From: DATJGF01 sp035495315
Lineage (GTDB): Bacteria > Verrucomicrobiota > Verrucomicrobiia > Limisphaerales > UBA8199
Length of the DNA stretch: 35,351 nt
Reading direction: 5' to 3'
NCBI GenBank assembly: GCA_035495315.1
Contig: DATJGF010000161.1
Coordinates: 1-35,351 of the forward strand
The position numbers and the translations under genes were made by a program. Below are positions 1 through 7,427 of the stretch, in pieces (positions within the stretch are counted from its first letter, which is position 1; the number at the start of each line of letters is the position of its first letter). Under the pieces are notes generated by a model, which was not told the DNA's origin, made no database searches, and saw only the letters and a program-made list of their open reading frames with translations.

Positions 1-511
1 GAATCAACTCGACCACCTGGCGATAATTCTCCGTAGCGTGAATCTGGATACCCATCTGGGTCGCAACCTTTTTTTTGGCCGCTGCCTCGCGAATCTTCCG
101 CGCTTCCCAAATATTGTGGGTGAGCGGTTTTTCGCAATAAACATGCTTACTGTGGTGCAGCGCCAGCATCGTCACAAAAGCGTGCGTGTGTTCACATGTG
201 CTGACGACCACCGCATCGAAAGCTTTCGCGTCATCGAAGAGTTTTCGAAAATCAGCGACTTTGCGTGCGCCGGGATGTTTGGCACCTGCTGAATTGAGGG
301 CCTTTGCGTTTACATCGCACAACGCGACGATGTTCTCCGAGGACACCGAATCCAAATTGCTCGCGCCTCTGCCGCCGCAGCCAACAATTGCAATATTGAG
401 CTTATTATTAAGGTTTTGCCCCCGGAGCAGGACCGGGGCGCTCGTAACTGCGCCGGCAGCGATGGCCAGAGAGCGCGTAAATTGACGACGAGTCACTACT
501 TTTGTCTTCAT
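1..511 (-). CDS. Gfo/Idh/MocA family oxidoreductase, Tat-exported (partial, C-terminus beyond window)
   Basis: I translated this from the complement, since the gene has no stop inside the window. It starts with ATG at 511 and reads about 170 residues before the edge. The N-terminus has a twin-arginine signal (RRQFTRS, residues 8-14) and a hydrophobic stretch ending in Ala-rich sequence. A dinucleotide-binding motif follows (IAIVGCGGRGASN, about residues 40-52). Further on are the family signature CEKPLTHN and a downstream VATQMG segment. The family comprises NAD(P)-dependent sugar or inositol dehydrogenases. The substrate cannot be told from this half. Verrucomicrobia and Planctomycetes carry many Tat-tagged members, probably periplasmic. 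It is followed upstream on the same strand by a Tat-tagged isomerase, so co-transcription is plausible. Confidence 0.93.
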   Translation of the reverse strand, partial: MKTKVVTRRQFTRSLAIAAGAVTSAPVLLRGQNLNNKLNIAIVGCGGRGASNLDSVSSENIVALCDVNAKALNSAGAKHPGARKVADFRKLFDDAKAFDAVVVSTCEHTHAFVTMLALHHSKHVYCEKPLTHNIWEARKIREAAAKKKVATQMGIQIHATENYRQVVELI

Positions 512-552
512 AATTATTTGCGGTTCATTTTCTGAGTCCGGTTGCGTTTAGC

Positions 553-1536
553 TCACTCGCCCGCTTCAATCAAATCGAATCGATGACTGAACTCGGCCAA
601 CGGCAAGCCACCGTCTTCGATTGTGGCCCAACCGTCATAACCAACTTCATCCAGCGCGCGACGAACAGCAGGCCAGTCAATGCTGCCGTCGCGCGGGTGG
701 ACAAATTTGCCGCCGTGTCCATCCGGGTTGAGCTTGAAATCCTTGACATGCAGCTTTGCCAGCAACGGACCAAGCGCTTTGACCCATTCTTGCGGCGGGC
801 TGTACTTCACATGATTACCGATATCGAAATAGGCCTTCACCCAAGGATCGTTGAAAGATGCTACAAAGTGGCGAAACAGAGCGGGCTTGATCCAAAGATT
901 GTTCCAAACGTTTTCCAGTGCGATGACGACCTTCAACTCTTGCGCCAGTGGGATGAGTTTCTCAACCGCAGCCCGCGAGGTGTCCGTGGCGCGGTTTTGC
1001 GCCTGGATGTAGGCTGTGAATCGAGAGTTGTCACCAGAAATCACCCGCGTTACATGCCCTGTCTTCTCATCAAAGCTAATGTCGAATTCCCAAGGCTCAG
1101 GCATCGGCATCCCGCCAATCCGGCAGGGAACTAGCAGGATGGCGTCAGCGCCATAGCCTTTAGCGGCATGAAGCGCCAACCGCGTCTTCTCCAGCGAATC
1201 TTCGACCTTCTTCGGGTCGTCGCTATTGAACTCCATCCACCCGCGCAGGACCGAATGAACTCGCATGCCAAGTTTCTCCGCGACCGCACGGCCCTGAGCG
1301 GCTTCTGCCTCGGAGCAAATATGGGTGGTTTCCACCCCATCGAACCCTGCCTCTTTGAGCGGCTGCAGAGCGGCTTCTGTTACCTCACCCACGATCATCG
1401 CTTTGCGGAGCCGGCTGTGAAATTTAGCGGCACCAAAGCTTCGCGCACTGAATATCATCGCCGCACTCGCAGCAGCGCTGCGATTGAGGAACTGACGTCG
1501 GGTAAAGGGAAGTTGCATAGGGGTGTGGTGAGGCAT
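553..1536 (-). CDS. Sugar phosphate isomerase/epimerase family TIM barrel, Tat signal
   Basis: The protein has 327 residues; a start seven codons in (1518) is equally possible, and neither ATG has a clear Shine-Dalgarno. The N-terminus has the Tat motif RRQFLNRS followed by an Ala-rich hydrophobic segment. The rest is an AP-endonuclease-2-like (xylose-isomerase-like) TIM barrel. Likely metal ligands are the Glu in ALENVWNN, the Asp in YFDIGNHVKYS, the His in LHVKDFK and the Glu in ATIEDGG. Family members isomerise or epimerise sugars and inositols, or act as dehydratases; the substrate is not readable here. The gene lies 41 bases upstream of the Gfo/Idh/MocA gene on the same strand, a common pairing in inositol and sugar catabolism. 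Confidence 0.9.
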   Translation of the reverse strand: MPHHTPMQLPFTRRQFLNRSAAASAAMIFSARSFGAAKFHSRLRKAMIVGEVTEAALQPLKEAGFDGVETTHICSEAEAAQGRAVAEKLGMRVHSVLRGWMEFNSDDPKKVEDSLEKTRLALHAAKGYGADAILLVPCRIGGMPMPEPWEFDISFDEKTGHVTRVISGDNSRFTAYIQAQNRATDTSRAAVEKLIPLAQELKVVIALENVWNNLWIKPALFRHFVASFNDPWVKAYFDIGNHVKYSPPQEWVKALGPLLAKLHVKDFKLNPDGHGGKFVHPRDGSIDWPAVRRALDEVGYDGWATIEDGGLPLAEFSHRFDLIEAGE

Positions 1537-1579
1537 TCCGCAACCGATGTCAAGCGATTGGAGCGCATATCCGCAGGTC

Positions 1580-1656
1580 TTGGACTACGCCAGTCCTCTG
1601 GCGCTTTTGAATCCCCAACCCGTTGCCAAAGCGCCTAGAGCACTGGCGCACTCCAA
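1580..1656. repeat. Imperfect inverted repeat, about 29-base arms
   Basis: Arms 1580-1608 and 1628-1656 are reverse complements with a few mismatches and a 19-base loop. Shared cores are TTGGA, CGCCAGT and CTCT, with a GGCGCTTT-type end. The repeat fills the gap between the isomerase start and the metallo-hydrolase stop. There is no T-run beside it, so it does not look like a plain terminator. A dispersed palindromic element is more likely. Confidence 0.6.
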
Positions 1657-1701
1657 AAGGCTGGCGCGCGCATTTCGGAAAGGGGTTCAAAACTGCCCTA
1701 A

Positions 1702-3096
1702 CTAAAGTTCGATGCTTTGTTTGTATTCCGGCACGACGACTTCCGCCCGAGGCTTGAGAGCGCGAAGCGTTTCGGCGAAGGCCAAGGCTTGTGCTTCCTC
1801 ACCGTGAACTACAGTGATCCGCTTCAGGTCGCCGCCGATTGCCTTCACATAACGCGTGAGTTCGCTCCTATCGGCGTGACCGGAAAATGAATCGAGCGAG
1901 ACGACACGTGCGCGCACCTCATGCGGTTCGCCGAAAATATTGACGGGGTTCGTTCCGGCGAGGATCTGTGCGCCCAGGGTATGCTCAGCGCAATACCCGA
2001 TAAACAGGACTAGATTGGCCGGATTTCCAATGTGATTGGCCAGGTGATGGCGTATGCGACCGGCTTCCGCCATGCCTGAGGCGCTGATAATAATCGCCGA
2101 CTCCTGCAGGTCGTTCAACTTCATCGAGTGGGCCAGTTCCCGGATATAGGTCAGGTTCTCCATACCGAAGGGATTCTCCTTCTCGCGTAGGAATGCGTAA
2201 ATACTGTCATTGAAACATTCGGGATGAAGCCGGTAAATCTCTGTCGCGTTAACGCTCAGCGGACTATCGACAAAGATCGGCACGCGGGGAACCTGACCCG
2301 TCAGCGTCAATTGATGCAACGTGTATACGATCTGCTGGGTGCGCCCGACGGAAAAGGACGGAATAATGATCTTGCCATGGTTTTGAAGCGTCTCGCGAAC
2401 GAGTTGCGCGACTTCTTCGTGCGCATGCGGCCGAGGTGCATGATCACGGGCCCCGTAAGTGCTTTCCACCTGAAGATAATCCACCTGATCGACGGCAACC
2501 GGATCGCGCAGGATATCGTCCTGACCTCGCCCGACGTCGCCACTGAACAGGAACCGGAACTGGCGACCATCCTCTCTGACATCGAACACCACCTGCGCCG
2601 AACCCAGAATGTGGCCGGCATCCTTGAAGGTGACAGTAACGCCATCGGCAAGCAGAAACGGCCGGTCGTAATTGCAAGTCACAAACTGTCGGACCGCCTT
2701 CTCGGCATCCGTCGCGGAATAGAGCGGTTCGACTGGCGGGAGCCCATGTTTTGCGCGTTTTTTTGAGACAAATGCAGCATCGTCGCGCTGGATCTCCGCA
2801 GAATCTTCAAGCATGACGCTGGCAAGGTCGCGAGTAGCGAAGGTGCAATAGATATTCCCGTCAAATCCCTGGCGGCACAGGTTCGGCAGATTCCCGCAGT
2901 GATCGATATGCGCGTGGCTTAATACCACCGCGTCGACACTTTTGGGCACAAATGAGAAATTTCGATTGCGTTCGATGGATTCACCGCGATGGCCCTGAAA
3001 CAGCCCGCACTCCAGCAAGAATTGCCGGCCACCGACCTCGATAAGGTACATCGAGCCGGTGGTGGTGCGCGCGGCACCCAGGAATTGGATGAGCAT
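1702..3096 (-). CDS. MBL-fold beta-CASP metallo-hydrolase (RNA-processing type)
   Basis: The 464-residue protein starts at ATG 3096. It carries the metallo-beta-lactamase motif HAHIDH (residues 61-66), a second His in GHILGSA (H162) and an Asp in FSGDVGR (D187). The beta-CASP region then shows ESTYG, SFSVGRTQQ, SGMAEAGRIRHHL, FSGHAD and a C-terminal VHGE. This is the CPSF-73/YsiF-like group, also called the RNA-specificity-domain MBL family. Members are RNA endo/exonucleases, so a cytoplasmic role in RNA processing is expected. The protein lacks the N-terminal KH domains of archaeal CPSF homologues. It follows infA by 8 bases on the same strand and is almost certainly co-transcribed with it. 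Confidence 0.93.
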   Translation of the reverse strand: MLIQFLGAARTTTGSMYLIEVGGRQFLLECGLFQGHRGESIERNRNFSFVPKSVDAVVLSHAHIDHCGNLPNLCRQGFDGNIYCTFATRDLASVMLEDSAEIQRDDAAFVSKKRAKHGLPPVEPLYSATDAEKAVRQFVTCNYDRPFLLADGVTVTFKDAGHILGSAQVVFDVREDGRQFRFLFSGDVGRGQDDILRDPVAVDQVDYLQVESTYGARDHAPRPHAHEEVAQLVRETLQNHGKIIIPSFSVGRTQQIVYTLHQLTLTGQVPRVPIFVDSPLSVNATEIYRLHPECFNDSIYAFLREKENPFGMENLTYIRELAHSMKLNDLQESAIIISASGMAEAGRIRHHLANHIGNPANLVLFIGYCAEHTLGAQILAGTNPVNIFGEPHEVRARVVSLDSFSGHADRSELTRYVKAIGGDLKRITVVHGEEAQALAFAETLRALKPRAEVVVPEYKQSIEL

Positions 3097-3104
3097 CAGC
3101 TAAG

Positions 3105-3323
3105 TTAGCTGTGGCGGAACGTAATCCGGGCCTTGCCCAGATCGTAAGGAGACATCTCCACGTTGACTTTGTCCCCGACGCTGATTCGGATGAAATTCTT
3201 ACGCATCTTGCCCGAGATGTGAGCGAGCACTTCGTGGCCGTTGGGTAAAGCCACCCGAAACATCGTCCCCGGTAGAACCTGGGTGACCGAACCGGTTAAT
3301 TCAATTGGCTCTTCCTTCGCCAC
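3105..3323 (-). CDS. infA: Translation initiation factor IF-1
   Basis: The 72-residue product has the normal family length and the typical N-terminus MAKEEPIELTG. It is a single S1/OB fold, with the conserved segments VLPGTMFRV, HISGKMRKNFIRI and MSPYDLGKARITFR. IF-1 binds the 30S A site during initiation. The start codon is GTG (3321-3323), with no good Shine-Dalgarno. A -10/-35 pair sits close upstream, implying a very short leader. The metallo-hydrolase gene follows after 8 bases. infA is not in a ribosomal-protein operon here. Confidence 0.97.
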   Translation of the reverse strand: MAKEEPIELTGSVTQVLPGTMFRVALPNGHEVLAHISGKMRKNFIRISVGDKVNVEMSPYDLGKARITFRHS

Positions 3324-3340
3324 GCAAAATCAATCCGCTA

Positions 3341-3370
3341 TATATAGTCATCAGCTGTTGGCGAAATCAA
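3341..3370 (-). promoter_or_regulatory. Candidate promoter of infA
   Basis: On the complement, TTGATT (3365-3370) and TATATA (3341-3346) are separated by 18 bases. A transcription start near 3334 would leave a leader of about 10 bases before the GTG. This is read by eye only. The self-complementary TATATA could also serve plus-strand transcription. Confidence 0.4.
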
Positions 3371-3388
3371 TTCTTTTCCCTGCCAGCG

Positions 3389-3536
3389 GTAGGTACGGGC
3401 GCAACCGAACACTGCCCTGAGGGCAATCGAGAAGGCGAGCGGAGCGCTGCATTTATGCGGCGATGGCTGGGTCAACCATGTCTTGCCGGATGAATCCGGC
3501 GTTCCGGGGGCGGGTCAAGTTGCGCCCGGTACTTAC
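3389..3536 (+). ncRNA. Candidate structured RNA, family unknown
   Basis: A long closing stem pairs 3389-3405 with 3519-3536: 17 pairs including one G-U, with one bulged base. Inside are hairpins at 3413-3425 (TGCCC/GGGCA), 3445-3462 (with a U-G pair), 3463-3479 and 3485-3500 (GCCGGA/TCCGGC, loop TGAA). Both wobble pairs are valid only if the plus strand is transcribed. The length and the CCCTGAGGG segment faintly recall 6S RNA, but I cannot assign a family. It has no coding ORF. Confidence 0.35.
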
Positions 3537-3568
3537 GCGCGCATGACAGCTTTCTTGGCCGTCCGCAG

Positions 3569-4023
3569 CGCTCTTATTAACACCCCGCTTCAGCCCAATC
3601 CATGCAGTTGTTAGTTGCTTCGCTGCTCTTATTCACCCCCAGCTTCAGCTGAAGCTGGGGGCTGGCTGTGTGCAGAGCCTTTGCGAACCGCTTCATTCAG
3701 CGGTTTCCCGTCGGCCAGCGGCAGAGCACGCACTGGGGGAAACCGCTGAGAAGCGGTTGACACTAGGTTCAGCCGCTTCCACACCTCGCTGAAGCGAGTG
3801 TTAATGAGAGCGAGCGGAGTTCCCAAATGGCATTCAGACACGAACAGGAGGAAAAGGAGAGAACAGAGGTCCGACGAGGCTCACATGGACTCACCTTTTA
3901 GAGAGCGGACGCTACTTTCAACACGCAGACTGGGCTTGTATTTCTGTATTTCAGCTTCTGGTATCTCTGTTGTCTCCTATTCAACTGCCTAGATTGGGCT
4001 GAAGCGGGGTATTAATGAAAGCG
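3569..4023. repeat. MITE-like palindromic repeat element with 42-base terminal inverted repeats
   Basis: The outer arms 3569-3610 and 3982-4023 are inverted copies. The core 24 bases (3577-3600 against 3992-4015) differ at one position. Partial copies of the same motif (CTTATT-AC-CCC-GCTTCAGC) recur at 3625-3650 and, inverted, at 3785-3812. Further hairpins lie at 3686-3706 and 3741-3758. Inner sequences near 3862 and 3965 (AACAGAG and CTCTGTT) are also inverted. The short ORFs inside look non-coding. This fills most of the gene-free stretch 3324-4122. Confidence 0.65.
3636..3661. repeat. Perfect 26-base palindrome
   Basis: The sequence from CCCCCAGCTTCAG to its exact complement is fully self-complementary, with no spacer. 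It lies inside the repeat element 3569-4023. With no loop it would form a cruciform more readily than a terminator, and no T-run follows. Confidence 0.75.
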
Positions 4024-4122
4024 TTACCTGTAAATATGCTCCGATATAGTTTTTCCGTCAGAAGGCACCTGAAAACCTTGGCCCGGAAGGTTTCTGTCGT
4101 GCGCCCGCTGAGTACAAATGCC

Positions 4123-5811
4123 TTATTTGGTTTCTGGCGCCGGCGTGCGAGGTCGGGCTGGCTGGCTATGAAGGAGATCGCCAAAATCCGGCAGCAATTC
4201 ATATTTCTTTTCCCATGGTGTATACATGAAGCCACGCACTTTGCGGAAAGGGGCGGCAACATCCAGCCAGCCTTGGACCTCTTTGAGATTGTCAGCGTCG
4301 TAGTAACAGGCGACCAGCGTGCGGAAGCCCTGGTCGGCGAAGAATCGCAGGCTCTTTTCACGCGGCTCGCCTCCCCAAACTGTCATAATCAAATTCTTCG
4401 GAACGTGCTGCCAGGAGCCGGTGTAATCGCCATCAACCAGGTAATAGTTACCATGAGCATTATGGTTCGGGTCGAGCATATCGGACCATATGTATACTTC
4501 CAAGCTGGGGATATGCGTGCGCAGGATGGCCGCTTGCTTGCTGACGCATTGCCCAAGCAACTCGCCCATGTTCCGCCCCCGACAAGCCTTGCAAGTGCCG
4601 CCCATGCGGATTTCGTCCATGTTCAGCAACACGCTTCGGGGTTGGACTTTTTCAGCGAGCAATTTTGCTTCGTGATCGTAAATCTCATAGAGGCCAGGCT
4701 CGGCCATGCACACGCCGACCTGCGAATCGTTAATGATCATTGAGTGGTACCAACTGACGCGCAAACGATCCCCGTCGTGGATGCGCCCACCCGGAAGCAG
4801 TTTCAACGGAAGCGCCTCCTTATCGTCATGCCACGGTTGCAGGTTGGCATCCATCAAGGTGGCGTAATCCTTGCCTTCGACATATGTCGTTGCCCCATCT
4901 TCACTGCGAACAGCCACCGGCGTGCCAGGCCGATGCAGAACATTCACCGGCCCGATTTCTTCAATCGACCAGTCGTCCAGCCAAACCTTGCCGGATTTGC
5001 CGCCCCAAAGACCCGCATACAGCGAGACCTGGTCAAAATTGAGACTGTTAAATACCATGGTAATTTTGCGCCAGTCCGTGGTTCCGGGGACATGAAACTC
5101 GCGCGGAGCCAATTCGCGGTCGCCTGCCAGAGCCAGAACACGGAAGGCGTTGGCCGGCTGGAGTCCAGCTGTCTTGACCCACAGCGTCACGCGGTAACAA
5201 CGATGGGGTTGCACCTTGACCGACTGCATCACCCGGCCATGACCGTGTTGGTTGGCAGTGAAGTTCTCCAGCCGGATCGATGCCTTGCCGCCGTGCTTAA
5301 CTTCTGTATCGGCAAAACTGATCTCGCCAGGCTGATCATGAAAATTGAAAGCCTTAAAATTGTTGCCGGCAAACTCCTCGAACCCGCCGTTGAGCAAACC
5401 CGCGGAACCGCCAGTGACAAAGCGGGCCTCCGCCCCTTTAACCACAAACGGGGCATCCACCACGGACAAGCCTTCAGCCAGGTTGCGATCATGCGCCAGG
5501 GCTCCGCCGCCATAACCGACTGAGAAAAGCGAGGGAATGAGTTCGAGGCGATTATCATCGCAGGCCTTTTTTATTTCGTCGAGGCGACGGAAGTAGTCAG
5601 ACGGTTGTTTGCAAAGCGTATCGAACCCAAAGGACATCACAGCACCATTGAGGTGGTGTTGGCCCGCCGTTTGGAGGATTTTTGAAATCTCCGCGACATC
5701 ACTGTCCTTATCGAGACCCCATCCAAAGATCCATACGAAGCGATCCGCATAGCGTTCCGCAGCTCTGAGCGATGTGGAAAGGAAACAAAGAACCAGGAGT
5801 AACTGTTTCAT
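4123..5811 (-). CDS. Secreted TIM-barrel glycosidase-like protein with inserted CBM4/9-type module
   Basis: The 562-residue protein starts at ATG 5811. A signal peptide spans about residues 1-18 (hydrophobic core, then LRAAER). Residues 20-130 and 320-540 look like the halves of a TIM-barrel hydrolase, with a candidate acidic motif NMDEIR at 397-402 and a CxxC (407-410) just after it. Between them, residues 139-286 form a jelly-roll carbohydrate-binding module: it opens with LLNGGFEEF, contains RVTLWVKTAGL and closes with GLWGGKSGKVWLDD. I cannot name a glycoside hydrolase family. Its 3' end lies close to the MITE-like element. The next gene upstream, agmatine deiminase, is on the same strand 195 bases away and is functionally unrelated. 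Confidence 0.75.
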   Translation of the reverse strand: MKQLLLVLCFLSTSLRAAERYADRFVWIFGWGLDKDSDVAEISKILQTAGQHHLNGAVMSFGFDTLCKQPSDYFRRLDEIKKACDDNRLELIPSLFSVGYGGGALAHDRNLAEGLSVVDAPFVVKGAEARFVTGGSAGLLNGGFEEFAGNNFKAFNFHDQPGEISFADTEVKHGGKASIRLENFTANQHGHGRVMQSVKVQPHRCYRVTLWVKTAGLQPANAFRVLALAGDRELAPREFHVPGTTDWRKITMVFNSLNFDQVSLYAGLWGGKSGKVWLDDWSIEEIGPVNVLHRPGTPVAVRSEDGATTYVEGKDYATLMDANLQPWHDDKEALPLKLLPGGRIHDGDRLRVSWYHSMIINDSQVGVCMAEPGLYEIYDHEAKLLAEKVQPRSVLLNMDEIRMGGTCKACRGRNMGELLGQCVSKQAAILRTHIPSLEVYIWSDMLDPNHNAHGNYYLVDGDYTGSWQHVPKNLIMTVWGGEPREKSLRFFADQGFRTLVACYYDADNLKEVQGWLDVAAPFRKVRGFMYTPWEKKYELLPDFGDLLHSQPARPRTPAPETK

Positions 5812-6006
5812 AATGTAACAATGCGTGTACTGTGGTACGTGGCAGGTTCACCAAAACCGCTGAGCTCTATACCGGCTCCGGCATTGGCGACAATGTCAAA
5901 CTACCATTTACAAAGCCAGCCAAAATCGTGCAATCAGCGCGGCCCGGGCAAAACGCAACGCCAGCACCCAAACTGAGAAACTATGCTTTGTGCTGTTTTG
6001 TGGCAA

Positions 6007-7101
6007 TCAAGCAGGCTCTTGCTGGGTAAGACAATGAAGCGTGCCGAACCCGAGGACGAGGTCGACCGCGTGGATGCCAACTACGGGACGGTCACTGAAG
6101 AGCTCTCCCAGTGTTCCGAGAGCGATCCGGTCGTTCGGGTCATTAAACGTGGGGACGAGCACAGCCGCATTGGCGATGTAGAAATTAGCGTAGCTGGCGG
6201 GCAATCGATCTCCGTCAAAATACACCGGTGCCGGCATCGGGAGCGGCACCACCTCTGGCCGGGAGCCGGTTTCGAGACGTAAGTCCTCAATGCGTTCCCA
6301 ATTCTCACATAGTGGGCGGTAATTGGCGTCTTTGCGATTGGTTTCGCGGATCAGGACAACGGTATTGGGATTGACGAAACGGCAGATATCATCGATGTGG
6401 CCATGGGTGTCGTCTCCAACAGGCCCGGTTTTAAGCCATAAGACGTTCCTTACCCCGAGATATTCTTTCAGTGTCGCGTCGATTTCCTTCTGCCCCAGAC
6501 CTGGATTACGCACCTGGACTTTTGGGTCCAGATAGCACTCCTCGGTAGTCAACAATGTGCCGCGTCCATTCACCTCGATCCCGCCACCCTCGACGACAAA
6601 ATCCTTGCCGCGGCATCGGGCGTTAAACAAGCGCTTCCGCAGCCTTCGAGCCGCCAGTTCCGGGACGCGTCGATCTTTCTGCCAATCGTCATATTTAGCC
6701 CAGGCGTTAAAATGGAAATGAATGATGGCAGTCTCGCGCTTAGGCCTTTCCCCTTTCGTAGCTTTGCGCACGAAAATGGGACCGCTGTCCCGCATCCAAC
6801 CTCGATTCGTCGGATAAACAATGAAATCCACCTTTTTGAGATCCGCTCCGGCTCGCGTGAGATATCGTTTGGCCAGACCTTCCTCGGCTCTATTTCGGAC
6901 CACGATGCGGATGCATTCGCCTGGGGAGATCCTTCGAACCATCTCACCGTACACCCAACGAATGGTGTCGAGCTTGTCCGGCCAGTCGGTTGGATTGTGA
7001 GGCCACCCCAACCACGTCGCGTTGTGCTTCTCCCATTCCGCGGGCATTGCGAAACCCAAAGCTGCTGGCGTGTTCTCAAAATGTTCAGTATTCTTGCCCA
7101 T
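6007..7101 (-). CDS. aguA: Agmatine deiminase / peptidyl-arginine deiminase family protein
   Basis: I chose the ATG at 7101, giving 364 residues, because homology-like sequence begins near MGKNTEHF and the 46 codons before it look random. Conserved segments are the substrate loop NRGWMRDSGP (residues 99-108), EGGGIEVNG, the catalytic HGHIDD (H235) and the C-terminal nucleophile in LHCLTQQEPA (Cys357). Agmatine deiminase makes N-carbamoylputrescine from agmatine for polyamine synthesis. The usual GGGN before the Cys is GFGT here, a small deviation. No N-carbamoylputrescine amidase gene is adjacent. It is divergent from the small CPXCG gene. Confidence 0.92.
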   Translation of the reverse strand: MGKNTEHFENTPAALGFAMPAEWEKHNATWLGWPHNPTDWPDKLDTIRWVYGEMVRRISPGECIRIVVRNRAEEGLAKRYLTRAGADLKKVDFIVYPTNRGWMRDSGPIFVRKATKGERPKRETAIIHFHFNAWAKYDDWQKDRRVPELAARRLRKRLFNARCRGKDFVVEGGGIEVNGRGTLLTTEECYLDPKVQVRNPGLGQKEIDATLKEYLGVRNVLWLKTGPVGDDTHGHIDDICRFVNPNTVVLIRETNRKDANYRPLCENWERIEDLRLETGSRPEVVPLPMPAPVYFDGDRLPASYANFYIANAAVLVPTFNDPNDRIALGTLGELFSDRPVVGIHAVDLVLGFGTLHCLTQQEPA

Positions 7102-7193
7102 AGAGCCGCGCAAGATAGAGGCTTTTGTTCGGATGTCGACCGAAGAACGAACTGGCGTGTCCCGAGAAGCTGCAGGAGAGTTACAGCGATGTG

Positions 7194-7373
7194 ATGGAAA
7201 GCTCAGTGTCAGTCCAGTGCCCGTTTTGCGGGCAGACATTCGATCTCGTTGTTGATACTAGTGTCGAGAACCAGCGGTTCACGACCGATTGCGAGGTTTG
7301 CTGCCGCCCATTCGATGTATTAACCGAGTGCGAAGCCGGGGAGGTCGTCCGCATCGAAGTGGACGAAAGCTAA
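7194..7373 (+). CDS. CPXCG-motif cysteine-rich small protein
   Basis: The 59-residue protein has two Cys pairs, CPFCG near the N-terminus and CEVCC about 22 residues on, followed by an acidic C-terminal half. This matches the Cys-rich CPXCG family, small putative zinc-ribbon proteins of unknown function. The start could be ATG 7194 or the in-frame GTG just before it (7191). GGAGAG at 7174-7179 is a reasonable ribosome site for the GTG. A longer reading from 7125 overlaps the agmatine deiminase promoter region and looks spurious. Confidence 0.82.
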   Translation: MESSVSVQCPFCGQTFDLVVDTSVENQRFTTDCEVCCRPFDVLTECEAGEVVRIEVDES

Positions 7374-7427
7374 TGTAGTTTGTGAGGAAGCGGCGCGACT
7401 TTAAGGCCGCGACGCGTGCGACCGCGC

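Noticed and set aside
2224..2766. Long plus-strand open frame opposite the metallo-hydrolase
   Set aside because: Shadow of a well-conserved gene on the other strand; no recognisable protein.
3423..3460. Resemblance of GAGCGGAGCGCTGC to an SAH riboswitch core
   Set aside because: The downstream helix sequence does not follow the riboswitch pattern and no methionine-cycle gene follows on that strand.
3629..3992. Small ORFs inside the repeat-rich gap
   Set aside because: They lie within the inverted repeats, have low complexity and lack ribosome sites; they read as chance frames.
5860..5899. TTGACA on the complement upstream of the 562-residue protein
   Set aside because: The nearest TATAGA is about 22 bases away, too far for a standard promoter.
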